Origin: Rhodoferax sp.
Lineage (GTDB): Bacteria > Pseudomonadota > Gammaproteobacteria > Burkholderiales > Burkholderiaceae_C
Length of the DNA stretch: 64,000 bases
Assembly (NCBI GenBank): GCA_008015235.1
Contig: SSFF01000004.1
Coordinates: forward strand, 124,001-188,000
Direction: 5' to 3'
Shown: piece by piece, positions 12,277 through 20,995 of the stretch
Layout of the letters: each line of letters begins with the position of its first letter
Position numbering within the stretch: the first letter of the stretch is position 1
Notes under the pieces: generated by a model
Database searches by the model: none
What the model saw: the letters and a program-made list of their open reading frames with translations, nothing else
What the model was told of the DNA's origin: nothing
Translations under genes and position numbers: made by a program

Positions 12277-13308
12277 CTAGCTCCACGCTGAGCCTGTTAT
12301 AAGTCGCCATGCATTGCCGTAGGCAACGAGATGGCGAGTGCGTTCGGACAGAGTGTCGAGAATGAACTTGCGCTGCAGATTCGCAATGTAACTGGGCATG
12401 CTGTTTTCCACTGGTGGCCGGTAATCGGTGGCAACCATGAACCTGTCTGGGTGCTGTTCCAGCAGCGCAAGCCACGCGTCTACGATTTTTCCGTTTGGTT
12501 CAAAGATCGTGGCGTCCCGGGCACCGGAGGGTGTGTACACGCTTTTGGGGCCCGAAACCGCCAGATCAAAATGCAGTCCTGGGAAGCGCTCAATGAGTGA
12601 GCGGACATAAGCTGGTGAGTAGCGGGTGTTTCTGTTGGGATACCGGACCAGTCCCAGATGGCACCAAATGGTGAGTGCTTTCGGGTGTCGCTCCAGCATG
12701 GCTTCCAGAGCTGGCAGCAAGGCGTCTTCTATTTCGTAGTGGATCTGGAAAGGCACCTGGAACTCGGCGCTCATGGCGAACAGCTTGTCGCCGATGGGGC
12801 TGTCAATGGGAACGGTGATGTCGCGGTCCAAGCGTCCCGCTGCCGCCTGTTCTGGGGATGGGTAGTGCCGGAACTCATGCTCGCCCATGGCAAAGAAATC
12901 ACCGGTCTGCAGTTCTGCGCGACTGACGTCGAGGAATGCGTCGGGACTATTCCACCAGCGCGGGAACTCGCCGCTGCTGGTGGTTGGTATGAAGTACTCC
13001 GGGTATTTGCGATGCAACTCCACTGACAGCGCGCCGTCTTGCTCGCCGGCAACGGCAAATGCCGTTTGCGCAACGTCCAACTCGTCCATGTAGGCCATGA
13101 CCTTGCTTAGGTTGGTCTGCTTGGCCGAGTAGGTCGCCTGAAGGTCGATGATGGGAACACGACGCTTTCCCAATATGGATTCAATACGACGGCGCCAAGC
13201 AGCGATGCTTTTCGCTCGGCTCGGCGAGTTTGGAATTGCACGCGCAGGCCACGGATACGCCAGCGATGCCGTTGCCATTGTCAGCAGGGCGCGTCGATTG
13301 AAGTGCAT
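12277..13308 (-). CDS. Exported amidohydrolase-fold protein lacking the HxH metal site
   Basis: 343-aa protein of the amidohydrolase-2 TIM-barrel type. The start at 13308 has AGGAG nine bases upstream; the signal is MHFNRRALLTMATASLAYPW, with paired arginines that could serve Tat or Sec. Family landmarks are the strand VPIIDLQATYS, WCHLGLVRYPNRN and VATDYRPP. Where active members carry DxHxH, this reads D55-L-Q-A-T59, so both metal histidines are replaced. The protein may be inactive or use another chemistry. The codon mix looks slightly less GC-rich than the flanks, and it stands alone, which fits lateral acquisition. Substrate unknown. Confidence 0.72.
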   Translation of the reverse strand: MHFNRRALLTMATASLAYPWPARAIPNSPSRAKSIAAWRRRIESILGKRRVPIIDLQATYSAKQTNLSKVMAYMDELDVAQTAFAVAGEQDGALSVELHRKYPEYFIPTTSSGEFPRWWNSPDAFLDVSRAELQTGDFFAMGEHEFRHYPSPEQAAAGRLDRDITVPIDSPIGDKLFAMSAEFQVPFQIHYEIEDALLPALEAMLERHPKALTIWCHLGLVRYPNRNTRYSPAYVRSLIERFPGLHFDLAVSGPKSVYTPSGARDATIFEPNGKIVDAWLALLEQHPDRFMVATDYRPPVENSMPSYIANLQRKFILDTLSERTRHLVAYGNAWRLITGSAWS

Positions 13309-13399
13309 GGTCGGACTCCTCTCATTGAAAATATTCATAGCACACGCGGTTTCTCTTTCAACCCAACGCGGGAATTGCGTCGGCATATCAACTCACACG

Positions 13400-14161
13400 C
13401 TAACTTGCGGTTGGAGGCATTAAGGCAGTGGCGGCCTGCACGCGTAGCGCGAGCGGGGCCGCGGGGTCCTTCATCACTGCCTGCAGGAATGCGGTCGGGG
13501 AGTCGGTAGGGTAGTCCGTGGACTGGGCCTCGGTGGCAGGCTTGGGCGATGAGACTAGTGCAGATACCGTGGGCGCACGCTGCAATAGGGCGTGAGCCAT
13601 GGCAAAGACCTGTTGATGCATGCCTTCCAGTCGCCCGAGTAGCTGGGCCTGTGCTTCCACGCCGGGATCGCGGTCCAGCCAGGGTTCGTCGGCAAACACA
13701 GCTGCCAGATCGGGGGCGATAAAGGCCGACCACTGACCGCTGTGCGGGTGCAGGGCCGGGACGCTGGCGGGAAAAGGGCCCTCTTTGGCTGTTGCCTCGG
13801 AGCTGGCGCCGGGCCAGCAGCGCAGCCGCTGGGGTGCAACCTCTGGGAGATAGTGCTGTACCAGGTTTTGCAGAAACATGTGGGCCGTTTCGGTCGAAAT
13901 ACCTTGCTGCCATGCGAACCACAGCTGGTAGCCGTCTTGCCCATTGATGGCAATGCCCGGGGCCGGTAGCTCCAGTTCGGTCTGCACAGCGCGCCACACG
14001 GCACCCAGCATGCTCCAGTCGGCGGGCCGGGCCAATTCGAGCACGGCGCAGCGCACGTGGCCGTCGGCCCCTAGCAGGGCGGAGCGCGTGGCGTCGTGCA
14101 GCAGGGCGTGCTGCGGGTCGGCATGGTAGAGGCGGACAAATTCGGTGTGCAAGGGGTTCAT
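13400..14161 (-). CDS. Unknown protein encoded beside an ABC ATPase, 253 aa
   Basis: Starts seven bases after the ABC ATPase stop on the same strand, so the two form a pair. The product ([20 protein letters not shown]...) is soluble with no membrane span. The most conserved-looking part is [19 protein letters not shown] (about residues 85-105), whose GxDGxxLWF look recalls primase-like or nucleotide-binding folds, although the catalytic residues are not evident. The C-terminal 50 residues are Ser/Thr/Pro-rich, ending in a helix ([20 protein letters not shown]). Function not assigned. Confidence 0.7.
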   Translation of the reverse strand: MNPLHTEFVRLYHADPQHALLHDATRSALLGADGHVRCAVLELARPADWSMLGAVWRAVQTELELPAPGIAINGQDGYQLWFAWQQGISTETAHMFLQNLVQHYLPEVAPQRLRCWPGASSEATAKEGPFPASVPALHPHSGQWSAFIAPDLAAVFADEPWLDRDPGVEAQAQLLGRLEGMHQQVFAMAHALLQRAPTVSALVSSPKPATEAQSTDYPTDSPTAFLQAVMKDPAAPLALRVQAATALMPPTAS

Positions 14162-14168
14162 GGCGTTC

Positions 14169-14822
14169 TCACTTGGTGCCCAGTTCGTCCAGGTTCAAGA
14201 CCTGCTGCGCGGCCACACCGGCAGGTGCGCTGTAGTCGGCGATGACAAATGCGCGCTGCGGGTGGTCGGCGCAGTCTGCCAATATGTCGCGCAGAGTGCG
14301 GCTGGTGGCGCCGTCCAGCGCAGCAAAGGGCATATCAAGCAGGGTGAGCGCGGCGCCGCTGGCCAGTGCTGCGGCCATCAGTGCCTTGCGCCGCGAGCCG
14401 GTGGACAGCATATAGAGCGGCTTGTGGCGGTGCGCCTGCAGGTCCAGCGCCTCCACCAGGTCTTCGAGCGTGTCCGGGCTCCAGCGGGCGAAGTGCCTTG
14501 CCTGTTGTGCCCAGAGTTCGTCGACCACCACCTGCTCCCAGGATTGGCTGGCTGGGTCCAGCCAGGCCACTTCGCTGTGGTAGGCATCTGCTGCAGTGTG
14601 CTGGTCGTGTCCGCAAAGCACCGCATGGCCCACCCAATGCGGCATGTCGCCCGCGAGCATACGCAGCAGGGTGGTCTTGCCAGCACCTTCGTCGCCCAGC
14701 ACCAAGGTGAGACCGGGTTGCAGCGCCAGCGTGCTCAGCGCAAACAGGCGGCGGCCATCGGGGGCACGGCCCTCCAGTGCACTGGCTTGGAGAACAGGCG
14801 GCAGGTTCGGTTGTGGGGTCAT
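14169..14822 (-). CDS. Orphan ABC-type ATPase
   Basis: 217-aa ATP-binding cassette protein with Walker [14 protein letters not shown] (residues about 41-53), a degenerate signature LSTGSRRK in place of LSGGQ, Walker [14 protein letters not shown] and a late VIADYSAP switch. Length and start ([18 protein letters not shown], at 14822) fit a compact cassette. No permease or binding protein is nearby; the only partner is the 253-aa unknown protein downstream. It could energise a distant permease (CcmA-like cassettes are similar in size) or act in a non-transport role. Divergent from kbl. Confidence 0.8.
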   Translation of the reverse strand: MTPQPNLPPVLQASALEGRAPDGRRLFALSTLALQPGLTLVLGDEGAGKTTLLRMLAGDMPHWVGHAVLCGHDQHTAADAYHSEVAWLDPASQSWEQVVVDELWAQQARHFARWSPDTLEDLVEALDLQAHRHKPLYMLSTGSRRKALMAAALASGAALTLLDMPFAALDGATSRTLRDILADCADHPQRAFVIADYSAPAGVAAQQVLNLDELGTK

Positions 14823-14915
14823 GGCTGGGGCGGGCGGAGCAGGGGCGCATGGTACGGCAAATGCCGACGCACTACACTCGCCCCACGCTTCAACCCACAA
14901 GGAACAGGAGTCAAC

Positions 14916-16118
14916 ATGAGCGATTTGTTTTACCAACATATGCAAACCACTCTGGAGCAAATTCGCAAGGATGGATTCTTCAAAAAAGAACGCCAGATTG
15001 CGGGTCCCCAGAATTCGACTGTGCGCCTGCAGTCCGGCGTCGAGGTCATCAACTTTTGCGCCAACAACTACCTTGGCCTGGCCGACGATGCCCGGCTCAT
15101 CGCAGCCGCCAAGGCCGGGCTCGACGAGTATGGTTTTGGCATGGCCTCGGTGCGTTTCATCTGCGGCACCCAGACCAGCCACCGCGCGCTGGAAGCCGAA
15201 ATTTCCGACTTCCTGGGGGTCGAGGACACGATCCTGTATTCGTCCTGTTTCGATGCCAATGGCGGCCTTTTCGAGACCCTGCTGGGCGAGGAAGACGCAG
15301 TCATCAGCGACGAGCTGAACCACGCCAGCATCATCGACGGCGTGCGCCTGTGCAAGGCCAAACGCTTTCGCTACAAGAACAACGACATGGCCGACCTGGA
15401 AGCGCAGCTGCAGGCGGCCGACGCGGCCGGTGCCCGCTTCAAGCTGATAGCCACCGACGGTGTCTTTTCCATGGACGGCATCATTGCCAACCTGCAGGGC
15501 ATCTGCGAGTTGGCCGAGCGTTACGACGCCCGCGTCATGGTGGACGACTCGCACGCGGTGGGCTTTGTTGGCGCCCAGGGCCGTGGCACCCCGGAATACT
15601 GCGGCGTGATGGACCGCATCGACATCTACACCGGCACCCTGGGCAAGGCCCTGGGCGGTGCCAGCGGCGGCTACATTGCCGGACGCCGCCCGGTGGTGGA
15701 CCTGCTGCGCCAGCGTTCGCGCCCCTACCTGTTTTCCAACTCGCTGGCACCGTCCATCGTGGCCGCCACCCAGGCCGTGATGGCCTTGCTGCGCTCAGAA
15801 GAGGGCGACGCGCTGCGCCAGCGCATCCGCGCCAATGCCACCCAGTTCCGCCAAGGCATGGCGCAGGCCGGGTTCGAGCTGGTGCCGGGTGAACACGCCA
15901 TCGTGCCGGTGATGCTGGGTGACGCGCAGCTGGCCACGCGCATGGCCGATGCCTTGCTCGAAGAGGGCATCTACGTGATCGGTTTCAGCTTCCCGGTCGT
16001 GCCCCGCGGCAAGGCGCGCATCCGCACCCAGATGTCGGCGGCGCACACCCCGGCGCAGATCGAACGCGCCGTGGCCGCCTTCACCCGCGTAGGCAAGGCG
16101 CTGGGCGCCATTGCCTGA
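14916..16118 (+). CDS. kbl: 2-amino-3-ketobutyrate CoA ligase (glycine C-acetyltransferase)
   Basis: 400-aa PLP enzyme of the alpha-oxoamine synthase family. It cleaves 2-amino-3-oxobutyrate with CoA into glycine and acetyl-CoA, the second step of threonine catabolism. Signatures are [38 protein letters not shown] (cofactor aspartate) and the PLP-lysine segment [15 protein letters not shown]. The ATG at 14916 follows GGAACAGGAG. tdh follows 26 bases later, completing the threonine-to-glycine pathway in one operon. Confidence 0.97.
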   Translation: MSDLFYQHMQTTLEQIRKDGFFKKERQIAGPQNSTVRLQSGVEVINFCANNYLGLADDARLIAAAKAGLDEYGFGMASVRFICGTQTSHRALEAEISDFLGVEDTILYSSCFDANGGLFETLLGEEDAVISDELNHASIIDGVRLCKAKRFRYKNNDMADLEAQLQAADAAGARFKLIATDGVFSMDGIIANLQGICELAERYDARVMVDDSHAVGFVGAQGRGTPEYCGVMDRIDIYTGTLGKALGGASGGYIAGRRPVVDLLRQRSRPYLFSNSLAPSIVAATQAVMALLRSEEGDALRQRIRANATQFRQGMAQAGFELVPGEHAIVPVMLGDAQLATRMADALLEEGIYVIGFSFPVVPRGKARIRTQMSAAHTPAQIERAVAAFTRVGKALGAIA

Positions 16119-16144
16119 ACCCGAAACAGCACAGGAGAACTCTC

Positions 16145-17170
16145 ATGCGAGCACTAGCCAAACTCCAGCGCGCCCCGGGTCTGACGCTGACCACGGTGAA
16201 GAAACCCCACGTCGGCCACAACGATGTGATGATCCGCATCAAGAAGACCGCCATCTGCGGCACCGACATCCACATCTGGAAATGGGACGAATGGGCCCAA
16301 AAGACCATTCCGGTGCCCATGCACGTGGGCCACGAGTACGTGGGAGAGATTGTCGAGATCGGCCAGGAAGTGCGCGGCTTTGCCATCGGCGACCGCGTCT
16401 CCGGCGAAGGCCACATCACCTGTGGCCATTGCCGCAACTGCCGCGCCGGCCGACGTCACCTGTGCCGCAACACGGTCGGTGTCGGGGTCAACCGCGAGGG
16501 CGCATTTGCCGAATACCTGGTGATCCCAGCGTTCAACGCCTTCAAGATTCCCGACAACATCAGCGACGACCTGGCCGCCATCTTCGACCCCTTCGGCAAT
16601 GCCACGCACACGGCGCTGTCCTTCAACCTGGTGGGGGAAGACGTGCTGATCACCGGAGCTGGCCCGATCGGCATCATGGCCGCAGCCATCGCCCGCCATG
16701 TCGGTGCGCGCCACGTGGTGATCACCGACGTCAATGACTACCGGCTGGAGCTGGCCACGCGCATGGGCGCGACCCGCGCCGTCAACGTGGCCCAGACGCC
16801 TTTGACAACGGTGATGGAAGAGCTGGGCATGGTGGAAGGTTTTGACGTCGGCCTGGAAATGTCGGGCGTGCCCTCGGCCTTCCAGAGTCTGTTGGAAAAC
16901 ATGAACCACGGCGGCAAGGTGGCCCTGCTGGGCATTCCACCGTCCAACACCACCATCGACTGGAACCAGGTCATCTTCAAGGGCCTGGAGATCAAGGGCG
17001 TCTACGGCCGGGAGATGTTCGAGACCTGGTACAAGATGGTGGCCATGCTGCAAAGCGGCCTGGACCTCTCACCCATCCTCACCCACCAGTACCCGGTGGC
17101 CGACTATGAGCAGGGTTTTGCCACCATGCTGTCGGGGCAGTCGGGCAAGGTGATCCTGAACTGGGACTAA
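16145..17170 (+). CDS. tdh: L-threonine 3-dehydrogenase
   Basis: 341-aa zinc-dependent NAD+ dehydrogenase oxidising threonine to 2-amino-3-oxobutyrate, the substrate of Kbl. Catalytic zinc ligands lie in [17 protein letters not shown] and [12 protein letters not shown]. The structural zinc site is [15 protein letters not shown] (residues about 97-111). The Rossmann motif is [21 protein letters not shown] and the C-terminus ends SGKVILNWD, as in the E. coli enzyme. Cotranscribed with kbl, and followed directly by repeat copy C. Confidence 0.97.
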   Translation: MRALAKLQRAPGLTLTTVKKPHVGHNDVMIRIKKTAICGTDIHIWKWDEWAQKTIPVPMHVGHEYVGEIVEIGQEVRGFAIGDRVSGEGHITCGHCRNCRAGRRHLCRNTVGVGVNREGAFAEYLVIPAFNAFKIPDNISDDLAAIFDPFGNATHTALSFNLVGEDVLITGAGPIGIMAAAIARHVGARHVVITDVNDYRLELATRMGATRAVNVAQTPLTTVMEELGMVEGFDVGLEMSGVPSAFQSLLENMNHGGKVALLGIPPSNTTIDWNQVIFKGLEIKGVYGREMFETWYKMVAMLQSGLDLSPILTHQYPVADYEQGFATMLSGQSGKVILNWD

Positions 17171-17173
17171 AGC

Positions 17174-17238
17174 GCTATCTATTTGCTACATAAATAGTAG
17201 CTACTTACGCAATATATATGCGGGCTACATGCCAAAAT
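17174..17238 (+). repeat. 3'-end A/T-rich element, copy C
   Basis: GCTATCTATTTGCTAC, ATAAATAGTAGC, then TACTTACGCAATATATATGC, GGGCTAC and GCCAAAAT, beginning three bases after the tdh stop and in sense orientation. This longest copy carries an extra CTATTT/AAATAG pairing arm (17176-17181 with 17193-17198). Confidence 0.8.
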
Positions 17239-17251
17239 GGCCTGTAAGCGC

Positions 17252-17962
17252 TTACTGGAACAGGCCTTTGATGGCCTTGCCCGCCTTGTCCAGCGCATTG
17301 CCAGCGGATTTCATCAGCTTGTCAAAGCTTACGGCACCGCTGAGCTGGGCCTTCACGGCCGCGGTCATCTCTGCGGCCAGCTCGCCGGCGGTGGCGCCGC
17401 CCTTGGCCTTGCCCAGGTCACGCAGGTGAATGTCGGGTAGCGGCACGGTCACGGTCTTGCCGTCCATGAAGGCGGCGCTGGCCTGGGCCTTGGCGTCGCG
17501 CACCACGAAGTCCTGCACGATGAATTTCTTTTCTTTTTCGCCGGGCTTGGGCTTTTGCGGTCCCAGGTACTGGGCGATGTTCTTTTGCAGGGCGTCGAAA
17601 TTGGTCATGGCCTCGCCCTTCTCGTAGACCACGTCGGGCGCGAGGATGGCTACTTTTTTGATGACGATGACATCGCTGGCCAGGGTGGCGACGTCCACCT
17701 CCAGCTCCACGCGCTCGGCCTTGAGTGCATGCGGCGTCTTGAAGCCCTTGGGGTTTCCGATGAACAGGCCCAGGAGTTCGCCATGCCCGTCAGTGGTCTG
17801 GATCTTGACCTTGTCGACCTGGACCTGGGTCTGCGTCATGGCACTGCCGTAGTCGCGTATAGCCTGGGCGACCAGGTTGTCGAGGTTGCCTCGGAGCCAG
17901 AACACGCCGACGCCCACGGCAACAAGGAGCAGGGCGACCAGGACAAGGAGCATTTTTTTCAT
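17252..17962 (-). CDS. Membrane-anchored AsmA-like periplasmic protein, 236 aa
   Basis: One N-terminal membrane anchor (MKKMLLVLVALLLVAVGVGV, residues 1-24) and a large periplasmic part. The repeated beta-strand pattern (VQVDKVKIQTTDGHGELLGL, AERVELEVDVATL, VVYEKGEAMTNFDAL) resembles the AsmA/DUF748 class of envelope proteins, but the match is only by style. The C-terminus (SFDKLMKSAGNALDKAGKAI) is amphipathic. A second membrane protein lies 23 bases upstream on the same strand. Possible role in envelope homeostasis, inferred only. Confidence 0.72.
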   Translation of the reverse strand: MKKMLLVLVALLLVAVGVGVFWLRGNLDNLVAQAIRDYGSAMTQTQVQVDKVKIQTTDGHGELLGLFIGNPKGFKTPHALKAERVELEVDVATLASDVIVIKKVAILAPDVVYEKGEAMTNFDALQKNIAQYLGPQKPKPGEKEKKFIVQDFVVRDAKAQASAAFMDGKTVTVPLPDIHLRDLGKAKGGATAGELAAEMTAAVKAQLSGAVSFDKLMKSAGNALDKAGKAIKGLFQ

Positions 17963-17985
17963 GGGTGTGTGGGTTGGGGTTGCAA

Positions 17986-18390
17986 TTAAAGTGGGCTGCG
18001 CAGCAGGGCCACCAGCAGCGGAAGAACGACCAGCAAGGCCAGCCCGAACAGCAGGTAATTGCCTGTGGCCGGGTTGAAATCATCCAGGATTTTGCGCCAG
18101 CTGCGGCGCAGCAGCCATTTGCCCAGGGCCGCATCGAAGCCGGCCATGAACAGTGCCAGCACGGCCCCCAGTGCAAGGTGGTCCGGCAGGCTGACCAGTC
18201 CCACGCCGGGCACCAGCAGGTAGCAGACGGCGAAGGCCAGCAGCGAACCGGACACGATGCTGAGCTGGGTGGCGCGGGCCTTGCCCACGCGCGGCGCCAG
18301 CCACAGGGTGCGGGCGATGCCGTGCAGCGTTTCGGTGCCTGCCAGCACCACGCACAGGGCCAGCACGCGCAGGGCAGTATCGGCGTTCAT
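17986..18390 (-). CDS. Four-helix integral membrane protein, 134 aa
   Basis: Four hydrophobic stretches (about residues 7-25, 43-63, 68-85, 110-130) with a short basic loop (GKWLLRRSWRKILDDFNPAT) before the last span. The start at 18390 (MNADTALRVLALCVVLAG) is preferred over a 48-residue Cys/Arg-rich extension that runs through the intergenic region. It lies directly upstream of the AsmA-like gene in the same direction. The pattern GTETLHGIARTLWLAPRVGK is distinctive but I cannot name a family. Function unknown. Confidence 0.75.
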   Translation of the reverse strand: MNADTALRVLALCVVLAGTETLHGIARTLWLAPRVGKARATQLSIVSGSLLAFAVCYLLVPGVGLVSLPDHLALGAVLALFMAGFDAALGKWLLRRSWRKILDDFNPATGNYLLFGLALLVVLPLLVALLRSPL

Positions 18391-18551
18391 GTGTTCTGCG
18401 CCAGGTGGGGCTGCGCACAGGGGAAGGGCAGGTGCGGTGCGGGCATGGTGTCGGCAGTCTACCGCGTCTGCAGCGCTGCGGGCAGCCCCGCGCAGCGCAC
18501 GGAAACAAGCCAGCAGGCACAATGGCCTGCCCATCGCTGAGGAGCCCTGCC

Positions 18552-19055
18552 ATGTCCACCCTGCTGTCCCTGTTCCAGTTCAAGGCCTGGTCGAACCGCG
18601 CCCTGTTCGCCTGCCTGCAGGAAATCGACGCCAGCGCCCAGTCCGAGGCCCTGCACGGCATGGTGCGCATGCTCAACCACATCTACGTGGTCGACCGCAT
18701 CTTTCGCGCCCACCTGCTGGGCCAGGCGCATGGCTACAGCGCCACCAACACCGACGACACGCCCACGCTGGACGCACTGCAGTTCGACGTGGCCGACACC
18801 GACGCTTGGTACCTGGACTACGTGCCGCAGCTCTCCGCGGCGGCCTTGGCCGAACCGGTACGCTTTACTTTCACCGACGGCGACGCCGGCTGCATGACGC
18901 GCGAGGAAATGCTGCTGCACATCGTCACCCACGGCGCCTACCACCGCGGCAACGTGGGGCAGATGCTCAAGGCCATCGGCCTGGCACCGCCGCGCGACCT
19001 GTACACCAAGTTCCTGCACGAAACCCAGCCGCAGCGGCGCGCAGGCAGCCTGTGA
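18552..19055 (+). CDS. DinB-family putative metal-dependent hydrolase
   Basis: 167-aa four-helix-bundle protein of the DinB superfamily. The three metal-binding histidines are visible: H43 in VRMLNHIYVVDR, and the H..H pair in LLHIVTHGAYHRGNVGQML near residues 126-134. The N-terminus SLFQFKAWSNRALFACL is the usual first helix. The family includes mycothiol- and bacillithiol-dependent enzymes and uncharacterised nickel or zinc proteins; the substrate here is unknown. The stop overlaps the GTG start of the GNAT gene (GTGA), so the two are translationally coupled. Confidence 0.92.
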   Translation: MSTLLSLFQFKAWSNRALFACLQEIDASAQSEALHGMVRMLNHIYVVDRIFRAHLLGQAHGYSATNTDDTPTLDALQFDVADTDAWYLDYVPQLSAAALAEPVRFTFTDGDAGCMTREEMLLHIVTHGAYHRGNVGQMLKAIGLAPPRDLYTKFLHETQPQRRAGSL

Positions 19056-19828
19056 ACCTGCACGCGCCCCACCCACCGGTATCGGCTGCCGACGTGGCGA
19101 TGCTGGAGGCCGCGGCTTTCCAGTCGTGGCCGGCGCTGGAGCCCGAAGAGGACGTGCAGGGCTGGCGCCTGCGCTTTGCCAGGGGCTACACCAAGCGTGC
19201 CAATTCGGCCAACAGCACGGCCCAGGCCTGCGCCCTGGACGCGGACTTGCTGCAGGCCCTGGAACAGCGCTTTGCCCAGCGCGGGCTGACGCCTGTGTTC
19301 CGCCTGGTGGAGGGCACGGTACCGGCTGGGGCCGAGGCGCTGCTGGAGGCCCGCGGCTACCGGGCGGTGGACCCATCGCTGGTGCTGGTGCGCGAACTCG
19401 AGGCCAGCGATGCGGCCATTCCACCTCCGCAGCAGTTGCCCAGTGCAGCCGACTGGCTGCAGACTTTTGTGGCCGTGAGTGGCAAGCCCTTGCAAGGGCA
19501 GGACACCCACCTGCAGATGCTGCAATCCATCACCGCCCCCTGTTGCTGGGCATACAGCCAACAAGCCGGGCAGTCGGCATCGACCGCCTGCGCCCTGGGG
19601 GTGTTGGCGCAGGGCCAACTGGGTCTTTTCGACATTGCCACCCGGGCCGACCTGCGCCGCCAGGGCCTGGCCGCAGCCCTGGTGCAGCGGGTGCTGGGCT
19701 GGGGGGCACGCCAGGGCGCACAGCGTGCCTACCTGCAGGTGCTTGGCAGCAATGCGCCGGCCCTGGCGCTGTACCAGAAACTGGGCTTTCGCCTGGCCTA
19801 TCGGTACGCCTACCGAGTGGCTACATAG
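19052..19828 (+). CDS. GNAT-family N-acetyltransferase
   Basis: 258-aa acetyltransferase. The C-terminal GNAT domain carries LGLFDIATRADLRRQGLAAALVQRVLGWG (acetyl-CoA loop with RRQGLA) and the terminal LGSNAPALALYQKLGFRLAYRY motif. The N-terminal half (LEPEEDVQGWRLRFARGYTKRANSAN) resembles the degenerate GNAT repeat seen in acetyltransferases that act on small molecules. The GTG at 19052 overlaps the DinB stop by four bases and no ATG fits as well. The coupling suggests a two-gene function with the DinB protein, perhaps in detoxification (inference). Confidence 0.85.
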   Translation: MNLHAPHPPVSAADVAMLEAAAFQSWPALEPEEDVQGWRLRFARGYTKRANSANSTAQACALDADLLQALEQRFAQRGLTPVFRLVEGTVPAGAEALLEARGYRAVDPSLVLVRELEASDAAIPPPQQLPSAADWLQTFVAVSGKPLQGQDTHLQMLQSITAPCCWAYSQQAGQSASTACALGVLAQGQLGLFDIATRADLRRQGLAAALVQRVLGWGARQGAQRAYLQVLGSNAPALALYQKLGFRLAYRYAYRVAT

Positions 19829-19902
19829 GCGCATTCCAGATTAGGTTTGCACCTCCAAACCACAGGCGTAGCATGGTCGGTTTCCCCCTTCCTTGTGCCC
19901 CC

Positions 19903-20988
19903 ATGCCTTTGAAAATCAGCCAGCTGCTGTTCGGTAACGTTCAGTTTGACCAGAGCGAAGAGCTCGACGAATTCCGCTACAAGTTCCTCATCGTTCTGAT
20001 GGTCACCGGTGCCTTGTTCACCGGGCTGCTGGTGTGGGGCGACACCAGTGCGGTCAACCCGATCGGCATGCCACACCTGGGGTCGATGACGGTGTTCACC
20101 ACGGTCGCGCTGCTGCTGTGGCTGCTGCTGCGCGGACACCCGGCGCGATTGCAGTGGGTGGCCTGGTCCTATGAAATTCTGGGTCTGCTCGAATACACCT
20201 CGGCCTTGGTCTATGTGCCCCGTGACGAGCTGCGCCTGCTGTGGTTCTTCGTCAATGTACCGGGCGTCTTCATCCTGTTGGGCCAGCGTGCAGGCTGGGT
20301 CATTACAGGCGGCACCATGCTGGGGCTGGCATTGGGCAACCAGTGGCTGTCGCGACCCTATTCTGCCAATGCCATGGCCACGGGCCTGCTGGCCATGCTG
20401 TACCTGGGCGTGTTCTTCCACGCCTATGTGGACCGCTCGATCTCGTATTTCACGCGCATGCAGCTCTATAACCGGCGCCTGGAAGACCTGGCCAGCCACG
20501 ACAACCTGACGGGCCTGCTCAATGGCCGCGCCTACTACGCGCAGTGCGACCAGCAGGTGCGGGCTTGTGAGCGTTCCGGGCAACCGTATGCGGTACTGTT
20601 CGTCGACCTGGACCATTTCAAGGCTGTCAATGACACCCATGGACACGAAGCCGGTGACGCCGTGCTGAAGATGGCGGCCCACACCCTGCAGGGCCATATC
20701 CGCCAGAGCGACCTGCTGGGGCGCATCGGCGGCGAGGAGTTCTCGGTGTTCCTGCCCCATACCGACCATGCCGGGGCCCTGGCACTGGCCGAAACCCTGC
20801 GCCGCGCGGTGGAGGCGGCACGGGTGCAGGTGGGGGCGCAGCTGCTGCAGGTCACGGCCAGCATCGGCGTAGCCAGCAACCAGGCGCGCGCCGTGCCCAT
20901 GGCGGAGCTGCAGAAGAACGCGGACGAGGCCATGTACCAGGCCAAGAAGGCCGGGCGCAACCGCGTGTCCAGCCTCGCAGTGTCCTGA
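19903..20988 (+). CDS. Membrane-bound diguanylate cyclase
   Basis: 361-aa enzyme making cyclic di-GMP from GTP. N-terminal half has about six transmembrane segments (residues 25-190), a MASE-type sensor. The GGDEF domain (about 205-358) has the substrate aspartate motif VLFVDLDHFKAVNDTHGHEAGD and an intact active site in RIGGEEFSVFLP. No I-site RxxD is obvious just before it (the residues are RQSDLLGRIGGEEF, which does contain RQSD, a candidate I-site). Start at 19903 (MPLKISQLLFG); an ATG ten codons earlier is possible. Monocistronic, one of four GGDEF-type genes in the window. Confidence 0.9.
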   Translation: MPLKISQLLFGNVQFDQSEELDEFRYKFLIVLMVTGALFTGLLVWGDTSAVNPIGMPHLGSMTVFTTVALLLWLLLRGHPARLQWVAWSYEILGLLEYTSALVYVPRDELRLLWFFVNVPGVFILLGQRAGWVITGGTMLGLALGNQWLSRPYSANAMATGLLAMLYLGVFFHAYVDRSISYFTRMQLYNRRLEDLASHDNLTGLLNGRAYYAQCDQQVRACERSGQPYAVLFVDLDHFKAVNDTHGHEAGDAVLKMAAHTLQGHIRQSDLLGRIGGEEFSVFLPHTDHAGALALAETLRRAVEAARVQVGAQLLQVTASIGVASNQARAVPMAELQKNADEAMYQAKKAGRNRVSSLAVS

Positions 20989-20995
20989 ACAGGCC

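Noticed and set aside
19021..19060. Alternative ATG starts for the GNAT gene inside the DinB gene.
   Set aside because: They run through the DinB coding region; the GTG overlap gives a compact protein with the expected domain.
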